DNA of 21,744 nucleotides from the NCBI GenBank assembly GCA_040182905.1, contig JARQWU010000180.1:1-21744 (forward strand), in the 5' to 3' direction. Within the stretch, counting starts at the first letter, position 1. The number at the start of each line of letters is the position of its first letter. This document shows positions 6,403 through 13,598 of this stretch, piece after piece. The DNA is from Barthelona sp. PAP020 (Eukaryota; Metamonada: BaSk clade). The notes below the pieces were generated by a model, which searched no databases, was not told where the DNA came from, and was given only the letters and a program-made list of their open reading frames with translations. A program made the position numbers and the translations under genes.

Positions 6403-9400
6403 TTAAGTTGAATATTCATCAAAAATTTGATTCGAAAACTCCTTAACGTGAAAATTATTCTGATTGACTTGAGGATCTTTACAATGTATACAATGGGCTA
6501 AAATGAATTTATTGGAGAATTTTATCATTTTCTTTTCACAACGTCTACAATTATGAGGTAGATCATGATATTCATATGTTTCTAGTTTCTTTTGAAGATG
6601 TTGCTTCAAATTCTGTTTGCAACCTTCCAAATCTACATCTTTCAAATCAAAAAAGATGACTGATTGCAAATCTTTTCCAAGTTGAAACCCTTCTTCTGGC
6701 TTTAAATAAGACGTTTCTTTCAGAATTCTATCTAGCTCCAATAGTATGTCTTGATTCGGTGAATCTTGATCAAAGAACACTTTCATGGCAGATTCACTTC
6801 GTTCTATGTTTTCAGATTTTGTGAAATTTAAAAAGTAGTTTTCTGATACATCTGCTTCACTGTTCTTTATCTTTGTGTCTGTTTCCTCATTTGGATTATC
6901 AACAAAAGGTTCTGGAGACATTGATTCCATTGTGTCACAGGTACTTGAAATATCGAATGTATTGGTGTCTTGTGTTGTCACGTCAATTGATGTAATATCC
7001 TTAGAAATAAAGTCGTCTTCAAATATAGAAGAAGAATTCACCGTCAATGGACTATTGGTAGTGTTTTGGCTTTGTTCTAACTTGTGGTTAACATCTTCAA
7101 ACAGCGTTAGAATTCCTTTTTCATCACTATTTTCCTGTGTTGCCACATATACACTTTCAAACATGTCAAATACGTCTTTTGAGTCATTAGAAATGTCTTG
7201 AGAATTAGTTAAGTTTTCTGAAGTTTCAAACATATCAAATGCCTCATCACTTGAAAGTTTATCACTGACAGTACCATTTCTTTCCATTGATTGAGTTTCA
7301 AACATGTCAAATTTTTTTTCATTTGCTGGAGTTTCCTTTATTGTTTCAGATTGAGAATTTTTCCAGGAAGCAGTTTGAATGTCAAAAGTTTCCTGGGTTG
7401 ATAATTCATCAATTCTAACGGGTTCAGAATCAAATTCATCAAATATTATTTGTTCATTAGTTAATTGAGGTTCTACCGCAAATATTTGATCTTTTGCTGC
7501 AACACCATCAGAAGCAATCAAAAGAGTATCATGATTTTCAATTTCTTCTTTGAACTCTCTCTCAACTGGCTCAGTCTCAAAGATCTCAAAGATGTGCTGA
7601 TCATCATGTTCTTCTCTTTGGTTGTCAATGTGTTCATTTTCAAACATGTCGAACACATTTTGACCACTGTATTCTGTTGGTTCGTCTTCAATGTGTTGAG
7701 ACTCAAACATGTCAAAAATATCTTGTTCAGTTTGTTTGTCCGGTTGGGTAGCAACTGGCTCAGAAAACAAGTCAAATGCAGCATGTTTTTTCGGTTGGGA
7801 ATCAACAGGTTCAGATTCAAACATGTCGAATAAATCTTGTTCATATTTTTCCGGTTGGGAATCAATGGGTTCAGATTCAAACATATCGAATAAATCTTGT
7901 TCAGAATGCTTCTCGGGTTGATCATCAACCGGATCTGATTCAAATACGTCGAATACATTTTGGTTATGTTCATCTGGTTGGTTTTCAATGTGTTCAGACT
8001 CAAACACAACAAATACATCTTGTTCAGAATGTTTCTCGAGTTGAGAATTAATTTCCTCTGATTCAAACATGTCAAACACATCTTGAGTATGTTCTTCTGG
8101 TTGGTTTTCAATGGGTTCAGCCACAAATATGTTGAATATATCTTGTTCAGAATGCTTCTCGGATTGACCCTCAACGGGCTCTGATTTAAACATGTCAAAC
8201 ATATCTTGTTCAATATGTTTGTCGGGTTGGGTAGCAACTGGCTCAGAATCAAACAAGTCAAATGTATGTTGGTCAATATTCGCTTTGGATTGGTCTTCAA
8301 TGTGTTCATTCTCAAACATATCGAATAAATCTTGACCACCGTATTCTACCACTTGGTCTTCAATGTGTTCTTCCTTAAACATATCAAATGTATCTTGTTC
8401 AGAATGTTTCTCGGGTTGAGTATCTGCTAAGTTGGATTCAAACATATCAAATGCATTTTGATCAATATGTTCTTCTGGCTGAATATCAACTGGTAAGGCC
8501 TCAAACATATCAAAGACATATTGATCTTTGTTGACTTCCCCTTTTGATATTCCAAATTTAGGATCAAATGTACCCCGATCTTCAGTCTGATCAAAATATT
8601 CATCTTTGTTTTGGACAATTATTTCTGGTTGATCTACAATCCCTGTACTTTTCGCATCAAAATTTTCAAACACAAAATCATCCTTCTTTAATTCATTATC
8701 AATTGCATTGGTTGCTTTGAACATAGTTAAACCACTATGATCGTTAGATTTCTCACTCAATACTTCATTACCAGACAGTGTGGCTATAAAAATATCAAAA
8801 GGATCATTAACAACAGTATTGGATTCAGGAACTATTGGTGACAGTGTTCTTTCTACAGTTTCCATAGCAGTTTTTACCATCTGAACTGTTGTTGTTGTCT
8901 TGTTAATATTTGATTCGGCACTTTCTTCAGGTTGCAGCCCAAGTTCTTCATCTAAAACATCAAGTAAATCATGTTTTAGCTTGATTTCAGTTTGGGCTTG
9001 ATTTTGAGCATTTACAAATATTGAGGTTTGTTGAGAATCAAAGAAGTCACTAAAATTGTCAGTTAGAGTTGCAACATTCTCATGATCCTTTTCATTGATG
9101 GTCTCAATAATAGTCTCAAATGGCTCATTTTGCTGTTGAAAAGAATCAAAAGAAAAAGTGTTGATTTCATGAACAGTTTTCGTACTGCCACTGGTTATTT
9201 CATTCATTTCATTGTCTTTTGATCTGAATTCAACCATATCAACAAAGAAACTGTCAAAATCTGAAGATTCAACTGCTTTATCTGTTGGAACATTCCCTCT
9301 ACTTTCACTTTGGCCAATAGAGTCAAAAATTCTGTCTTTATCGTCAAATTCAACAAAATAACTAAACTTAGAAGGTAAACTACTACGTGTATTTGGAAGT

Positions 9401-9981
9401 TCATTTTCGACTTTTGAAGTTTTTTCATCTTTTTTCTCATTAACCTCATCAGCAACATGGTTGTTCTCGTAAGAAATATTCTCATCAACTATTCCAGCAA
9501 AAGGGTCTAATTCAGCTATGTCTTGGTTTTTGTCTTCAGTCCAAATAAAAAAATTCTCTTCTTGCAATATTTCGTGTGATTGCACATCTTTCTCAACAAA
9601 AACTTCCTCACAAGTAGTATCATTTTTTTCTTGAAAAAGTTGATCACTATTCTTTAAATATGTAGTTTCTACGGGTTGTTGTTGAAGATTTGTATTTGTA
9701 TCAGTATGGTTTACATCTTTTTCAAGAAAAAAATCTTCATTAGAATCATTGGATGTAAATTGTTTTTCCCAAATTATTTCTTCATCAAAATTATTTTGCT
9801 CTGTGGGATTATTTTGCGTATTTTCATTGCTTTCGAAATCATTAAACATAAAATTTGTAATGTGTGTTTGTATATTTTCATTTGTTTTGAATATATCAGT
9901 TTCTGTTGTATCAATTTCATTTTCTTTTATATTTTTCGAATTGTTAGAAATATTTTCATCAAAAAACTCATCAAAATTCAT
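6403..9981 (-). CDS. Large acidic FDMF-repeat protein with C-terminal Cys4 knuckle
   Basis: I did not recognise this as a named gene. The frame opens at TTG, and the first ATG (9981-9979) gives 1192 residues. The N-terminal 480 residues are acidic and low-complexity, strewn with short Phe/Asp motifs (FDEFF, DPFAG, DPFDIF, FDSFQ). Residues about 485-812 are 16 tandem ~21-residue repeats of the form x-F-D-M-F-E-S-E-P-V-x-x-Q-P-E-K-H-x-E-Q-D. Three further F-D-M-F copies follow. The last ~130 residues are different: a helical, Leu/Lys-rich segment and then CRRC...CIHC, a C-x2-C-x15-C-x2-C zinc-binding knuckle at C1145, C1148, C1164 and C1167. Repeated Phe/Asp peptides in a disordered chain resemble clathrin-adaptor accessory proteins (epsin, Eps15, synergin, aftiphilin), which bind adaptor ear domains through DPF, FxDxF or DFxDF motifs. 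A trafficking scaffold is therefore a reasonable inference, not a demonstration. A short out-of-frame ATG frame overlaps the start. Confidence 0.8.
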   Translation of the reverse strand: MNFDEFFDENISNNSKNIKENEIDTTETDIFKTNENIQTHITNFMFNDFESNENTQNNPTEQNNFDEEIIWEKQFTSNDSNEDFFLEKDVNHTDTNTNLQQQPVETTYLKNSDQLFQEKNDTTCEEVFVEKDVQSHEILQEENFFIWTEDKNQDIAELDPFAGIVDENISYENNHVADEVNEKKDEKTSKVENELPNTRSSLPSKFSYFVEFDDKDRIFDSIGQSESRGNVPTDKAVESSDFDSFFVDMVEFRSKDNEMNEITSGSTKTVHEINTFSFDSFQQQNEPFETIIETINEKDHENVATLTDNFSDFFDSQQTSIFVNAQNQAQTEIKLKHDLLDVLDEELGLQPEESAESNINKTTTTVQMVKTAMETVERTLSPIVPESNTVVNDPFDIFIATLSGNEVLSEKSNDHSGLTMFKATNAIDNELKKDDFVFENFDAKSTGIVDQPEIIVQNKDEYFDQTEDRGTFDPKFGISKGEVNKDQYVFDMFEALPVDIQPEEHIDQNAFDMFESNLADTQPEKHSEQDTFDMFKEEHIEDQVVEYGGQDLFDMFENEHIEDQSKANIDQHTFDLFDSEPVATQPDKHIEQDMFDMFKSEPVEGQSEKHSEQDIFNIFVAEPIENQPEEHTQDVFDMFESEEINSQLEKHSEQDVFVVFESEHIENQPDEHNQNVFDVFESDPVDDQPEKHSEQDLFDMFESEPIDSQPEKYEQDLFDMFESEPVDSQPKKHAAFDLFSEPVATQPDKQTEQDIFDMFESQHIEDEPTEYSGQNVFDMFENEHIDNQREEHDDQHIFEIFETEPVEREFKEEIENHDTLLIASDGVAAKDQIFAVEPQLTNEQIIFDEFDSEPVRIDELSTQETFDIQTASWKNSQSETIKETPANEKKFDMFETQSMERNGTVSDKLSSDEAFDMFETSENLTNSQDISNDSKDVFDMFESVYVATQENSDEKGILTLFEDVNHKLEQSQNTTNSPLTVNSSSIFEDDFISKDITSIDVTTQDTNTFDISSTCDTMESMSPEPFVDNPNEETDTKIKNSEADVSENYFLNFTKSENIERSESAMKVFFDQDSPNQDILLELDRILKETSYLKPEEGFQLGKDLQSVIFFDLKDVDLEGCKQNLKQHLQKKLETYEYHDLPHNCRRCEKKMIKFSNKFILAHCIHCKDPQVNQNNFHVKEFSNQIFDEYST
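7540..8525 (-). repeat. 16-copy in-frame tandem repeat (about 62 bp unit)
   Basis: On the plus strand the unit is marked by recurring tcaaacatgtcaaa or tcaaacatatcgaa cores (F-D-M-F-E/F-D-M-F) spaced 57-66 bp apart. Units differ by substitutions and small in-frame length changes. Some sub-motifs recur together in two places: an EPVATQPDK unit, a HIED...EY-GQ unit and a FENEHI-DQ unit occur near the start (units 3-5) and again near the end (units 13-15). This suggests block duplication or gene conversion besides single-unit duplication. Confidence 0.9.
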
Positions 9982-9991
9982 CAATTTTCAT
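9971..9991 (-). promoter_or_regulatory. Short upstream ORF overlapping the FDMF-repeat start
   Basis: An ATG at 9991-9989 starts a six-codon frame ending at TGA 9973-9971. It is out of frame with the main ATG at 9981 and overlaps it. The upstream ATG sits five bases after a cttttag that resembles a splice acceptor. If present in the mRNA, it would have to be bypassed by leaky scanning or would lower translation. Confidence 0.35.
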
Positions 9992-10210
9992 GAAAACTAA
10001 AAGAAAATTAAAACAATATTTTTTCACTGACATTCTTCATTTTCTGTTAAAGATCACCTTTGTCATTTGTAAATTCAAAACTAATACAACAAAACTCAGA
10101 GAAAAAAATCATTATTTAACAACAAAAACTAAGGAATATTCTTTATATTAATTAAAAACACATCAATTTCAATGCATCAAAAAAACAAAAACGTATTAAC
10201 AAATTCTTCA

Positions 10211-10891
10211 TTAAATCCTCAAATATTGATACAGGACTGCAATATCAAAACATATTGATGCACCAAGGACGAATACATGCCAAATAACATGATTGAAAGG
10301 CAAATAATCCCAAAAGAAAAATACCAAAAATCCGATACTGTAAAGAAGACCTCCACCCAAAAGAAGCCCAATGGTTAAAGGATTCAAAATTTCTAATAAA
10401 TAAGGCAAACAAGGGGCAATTAACCAACCTTCAAGCAAATACAAGACAAAACTTAAGGATAAACATTTTCCTTCCATTGGAGCAAACAATTTTTGGAAAA
10501 TTCCAAAGATTGTGATGGCCCAACAAGCAATACAAACGAGTGTTAACAAATTCTTTTGAACAAATCCAAAACATAAAGGAGTATAGGTTCCTGCGATTAA
10601 TAAATAAATGGATAAATGATCAACTCTTCTCAATTTTTCTTTAACTTCATGATTGGTTAACCATTGTGGTAAATGATAAATAGAACTGGCAGTAAATAAA
10701 ACTAACATGGACAAACTATATAAAATTCCGGCTACTAATGAAGGAATCTTTCGTTTTTGAATAGAAATTACTGACAAAGTAACTAACATTATTAAAGAAA
10801 GAATGACCCCGATTCCATGGGAAATTACATTCCACTTTTCTTCTTCAGGTGTTTCGGCATGAAACACATCTTCATCACGACAAGGTGGCAT
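10211..10891 (-). CDS. PAQR family (hemolysin III / adiponectin-receptor-like) membrane protein
   Basis: This 226-residue protein has seven hydrophobic segments, normal for the short bacterial-type or MMD-like branch of the PAQR family. The family's conserved positions are present: an N-terminal EEEKWNVISHGIG, the S69-x3-H73 motif in ASSIYH, D91/H92 in RRVDHLSIYLLIAGTYTPL, and the H201-x3-H205 motif in HVIWHVFVLG. In structurally known members the Ser/His/Asp set binds zinc and supports a hydrolase (ceramidase-like) activity; that activity is inferred here. The start is a clear ATG at 10891-10889. It shares a 204-bp divergent promoter region with the RING-H2 gene. The name hemolysin is historical, and nothing here indicates a toxin. 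Confidence 0.9.
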   Translation of the reverse strand: MPPCRDEDVFHAETPEEEKWNVISHGIGVILSLIMLVTLSVISIQKRKIPSLVAGILYSLSMLVLFTASSIYHLPQWLTNHEVKEKLRRVDHLSIYLLIAGTYTPLCFGFVQKNLLTLVCIACWAITIFGIFQKLFAPMEGKCLSLSFVLYLLEGWLIAPCLPYLLEILNPLTIGLLLGGGLLYSIGFLVFFFWDYLPFNHVIWHVFVLGASICFDIAVLYQYLRI

Positions 10892-11095
10892 TTTTAAAGA
10901 AATCTTATTTCAAAATGTTTCAATTTAAAAAAAAAAAAATTTCTGTAGATGAGAATCAATCGAATTTAGATTTCTTTCTTTCTTTCTTCAATTGTTTTTA
11001 TTTTTTTAATTCTTTGATTATCAGTTTATTCATTGTAAATCTGTTCAAAATTAAAAAAAAATAATGTCATTTTGGACTTTTTTTATTGGCTTTGA
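10892..11095. promoter_or_regulatory. Divergent promoter region, PAQR/RING-H2
   Basis: This 204-bp gap separates two divergent start codons. It has an A-run at 10927-10940 and a repeated tttcttt/ttctttc tract at 10971-10990. It must carry both promoters, but I see no assignable box. Confidence 0.4.
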
Positions 11096-11719
11096 ATGTC
11101 AGATGATAATCTTTCAGTTTATTGTTGGGAATGCTCAAATTGGCACAAGTCAAAAGTCTTAAATGATAGTACAATTGTTTGTTCAGTTTGCCATTCTTTT
11201 GCTGTAAGTTTTTACAGTTCTGATGTTGAAACTGTTTCTGAAAATGAAATTGATGATCCAATAGATGTTAAAAATGATGATGATGATGAAGAAGAAGAAG
11301 AAGAAGATGATGATGAAGAAATAATATCACCATATGAACATTTTTCCAACATTTTTTCATTTGGTTTCAATGAAATTGTACCAAATGTATCTTTTGCAAA
11401 TATCACCAATGGATTTAGAAATAATTTTTTTGAAAACATGGTGAAGTTTAATGATGTGAATGTTAGAGCTGTTATTGAAGAATTGCATCGTCAATCTCGA
11501 AATAATATTGATATTTCTGATAAATTGTTAAGCTTATTGACCTGTTTCCATTGTCCTTATGATTTGGTTGGTGAGACTTGTCCAGTATGTTTTGAGAATT
11601 ATAAATTGAAAGCAAAATTGGTTTTATTACCATGTGACCACATATTTCATGTTGAATGCTTGATGGAATGGTTGAGACTAAATAATTCTTGTCCAATATG
11701 CCGGAGGAAAGTTTCCTGA
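11096..11719 (+). CDS. RING-H2 E3 ubiquitin ligase (RNF115/RNF126-like layout)
   Basis: This 207-residue protein ends in a textbook RING-H2 finger: C-x2-C-x14-C-x-H-x2-H-x2-C-x10-C-x2-C, beginning at CPVCFENY and ending in CPICRRK, with the usual CDHIFHVECLMEWL core. Such domains recruit an E2 and transfer ubiquitin. Near the N-terminus C10-x2-C13-x15-C29-x2-C32 forms a second zinc ribbon. An N-terminal ribbon plus C-terminal RING-H2 is the RNF115/RNF126 (BCA2) and plant RZF arrangement, where the ribbon binds ubiquitin. Between them lies a pure Asp/Glu tract (about residues 60-75) encoded by GAT and GAA triplet runs, which may vary in length between strains. The ATG at 11096 fits, leaving a complete ribbon. 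Substrates are unknown. Confidence 0.88.
   Translation: MSDDNLSVYCWECSNWHKSKVLNDSTIVCSVCHSFAVSFYSSDVETVSENEIDDPIDVKNDDDDEEEEEEDDDEEIISPYEHFSNIFSFGFNEIVPNVSFANITNGFRNNFFENMVKFNDVNVRAVIEELHRQSRNNIDISDKLLSLLTCFHCPYDLVGETCPVCFENYKLKAKLVLLPCDHIFHVECLMEWLRLNNSCPICRRKVS
11272..11321 (+). repeat. GAT/GAA trinucleotide microsatellite in the RING-H2 gene
   Basis: Consecutive GAT, GAA, GAT and GAA blocks encode an uninterrupted Asp/Glu run. Being trinucleotide, length changes keep the frame, so this is a likely polymorphic site. Confidence 0.8.
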
Positions 11720-12027
11720 ACGATTATTGGATTGTAGAGTATCTTTTTTTGTTCAAGTACTGTACTTTGGCATTACTTCTCCAAAAGTTTGACCTTCAAC
11801 GAACTTTTCCTATGCTTTATTCATTCTGTTGAAATCTGGCAAAATAAATTTTGTTGATTTTTTTTTTTTTGAATTCAAGTTGATCATTTTGCTGCATTAT
11901 CAAATTCAAAAATGATCAGTTTTTATTATTGATTACACAATCAATGGAATCGAACATTTTGACAATGAAACAGCGACAATCTTCTCACAAAAAACCAAAA
12001 ACAAATAAAAATGGAAAAAGTATTTCT
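11720..12027. other. Convergent 3' intergenic gap
   Basis: About 308 bases between the stops of two converging genes. A plus-strand AATAAA lies in the segment around 11842-11848 and a TTTATT (minus-strand AATAAA) around 11924-11929. A T-run occurs near 11859-11870. No coding or RNA gene was seen. Confidence 0.5.
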
Positions 12028-13311
12028 TTACAACAACTCAAAAGCGTTTGTGCGGATTTTTCGGGAGCTCATATTCATTTTATCCTTGCTATTTAATAAG
12101 GTTTTAATCTCAGAAGGTCTAGATGAATCAACAGGTCTGACCGTTAGATAATTTTGTTTCAAGAATATATTTGAAAGATTGTCTTCATCCTCAGCAGAAC
12201 TTAGATAGTTTGATGGTTGATATTTAGGAGTATCAACACCAGCAAAATCAACGCTCTCTATCTGTTGAGATAAGAGTTGATTTGCCTCTTTAATCGTTCT
12301 AGGAGTTAACATTGACATGGTAACGGTGGGTCTTTGTACAATAGGCTTAGTTTTCTTGGGTTGAGTCTTTACTAAAGTCTTCTCAGAGTGAGACGCAAGC
12401 ATTGCAGGATTTAAACTACAAGCAAGTTCTATAAAGTCTAATTTTTTAAGATTTTCCGGTAAAACTTCGTTCATTGTAAATCTTTGTCCATTATTTGAAG
12501 ACAATCTAGCCTTTTTGTACAATTCTTCTTCTTTTTCATTCACTTTAAGCTTACTATAATCAATTTGTATGTTGTTTGGCTTATCTAATGACTCTTTAGT
12601 TTGTTTGGTTTTCCACACTCGATCCACCAAGAAATTTCCAGTGTTGACTTCATTCTCAGTGGCAAACATCTTTGAGCGATCAATATTTGCATTTAAATCT
12701 GAAAACTTAGGATTTATTGTCTCACTGAAATCCTTCTTTTGTGTGGACATGAAGGAATGTGATTTACTGGCGGCGTTCGAATGATCTCTAGCATTTTCAA
12801 GGCGAAAATGTTGATCAAGCAATTCATCTTTTAATTTCTTTTTTCTCTTTTCAACAAATTGGGTTTGACTCATGGTTGATCGCTCAGCATTTCGTTTTGC
12901 TAAATTGGCTTGCAATTTATTCTCTTCACGAAGTTCAGGAGGTATCCAATATTCACTAATCTCTTTCAAAGCCTTTGCTCCATCATTTCGCATATTTTCT
13001 CTACGGCTATCTTTCATTTCTTCTTGGCTTTTATGATTGTTAGTTTTAATGTCTGAATTTGTAATTATCTTTAATTCATATTCTTTTTTCAATAAAGGAG
13101 CTTCTTTTGATACATCTTGTTTTGGTTGAACTTTTAGTATGGAAATTCTATCGATATTTGGAATTTGTAAACCATTATCTCTTTTATTTGATGATTTTCT
13201 TTGGTTTAATAATTCAGTTCGTGTTTGAATTTTTGGTACATGATTGAAATCAGTATATGGATCACCCAATTCATGAGTTCCATTACACATAACATCAATC
13301 GAAGTTATCAT
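12028..13311 (-). CDS. Disordered basic orphan protein, 427 residues
   Basis: A single frame from a true ATG (13311-13309) to a TAA. I do not recognise it. It is rich in Lys, Asn, Ser, Gln and Glu with few hydrophobic runs, so most of it is probably disordered. There is no signal peptide, membrane segment or coiled coil of note. The most structured-looking parts are residues about 120-160 (YWIPPELREENKLQ followed by a basic helix with KRKKKLKDELL) and about 285-310 (LKKLDFIELACSLNPAML). Short TP and SP sites (LTPRTIK, DTPKY) could be kinase targets, and the Lys-rich segment could serve as a nuclear signal; both are inferences. It diverges from the Kar5/GEX1 gene over 287 bp of very AT-rich DNA, so the two may share regulation. 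Confidence 0.72.
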   Translation of the reverse strand: MITSIDVMCNGTHELGDPYTDFNHVPKIQTRTELLNQRKSSNKRDNGLQIPNIDRISILKVQPKQDVSKEAPLLKKEYELKIITNSDIKTNNHKSQEEMKDSRRENMRNDGAKALKEISEYWIPPELREENKLQANLAKRNAERSTMSQTQFVEKRKKKLKDELLDQHFRLENARDHSNAASKSHSFMSTQKKDFSETINPKFSDLNANIDRSKMFATENEVNTGNFLVDRVWKTKQTKESLDKPNNIQIDYSKLKVNEKEEELYKKARLSSNNGQRFTMNEVLPENLKKLDFIELACSLNPAMLASHSEKTLVKTQPKKTKPIVQRPTVTMSMLTPRTIKEANQLLSQQIESVDFAGVDTPKYQPSNYLSSAEDEDNLSNIFLKQNYLTVRPVDSSRPSEIKTLLNSKDKMNMSSRKIRTNAFELL

Positions 13312-13598
13312 TATATGAAAATGGAATTAAATATTGAAAAAAAAATTAAAATTGAAAAAAACTCAAATTTGTTTATATTCTTTAATTTTTAATGAATGGA
13401 TATTATAAATATTATAAATAATAAATAAATGAATCAATTAAAATAAAAATTAATCAAAAAAATTTAAAGACCAAATTGTTGATTTGATGGATGTTTTTAA
13501 ACCAATCAATTTTTGAACGAAAAGAAGTGATCATCACACAATTTATTTTGTCTAGAAATGAATTTTTTGTGTTATAACAACAATTGATTTGTGAAAAT
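13312..13598. promoter_or_regulatory. Divergent promoter region upstream of the Kar5/GEX1 gene
   Basis: This 287-bp gap between divergent starts is one of the most AT-rich parts of the window, with attataaat-type TATA-like repeats at about 13401-13430. It presumably drives both the orphan (-) and the karyogamy gene (+). The TATA-like sequences may simply reflect base composition. Confidence 0.4.

Noticed and set aside
7465-8051. Several plus-strand ORFs antisense to the repeat array
   Set aside because: They are antisense readings of the same periodic DNA with no independent support.
7518-8339. 273-codon minus-strand ORF rich in LNQ/NP/ILNKI repeats
   Set aside because: It is the frame-shifted shadow of the FDMF tandem repeat. 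The periodic DNA keeps alternative frames open, and the FDMF frame is far longer and carries the zinc knuckle.
10211-10891. Reading the PAQR protein as a haemolysin toxin
   Set aside because: The hemolysin III name is historical. The conserved Ser/His/Asp/His-x3-His set marks a PAQR-type membrane hydrolase or receptor found across eukaryotes.
11203-11216. gtaagtttttacag inside the RING-H2 gene, a miniature donor-to-acceptor string
   Set aside because: At 14 nt it is too short to be a spliceosomal intron, and the coding frame runs through it cleanly.
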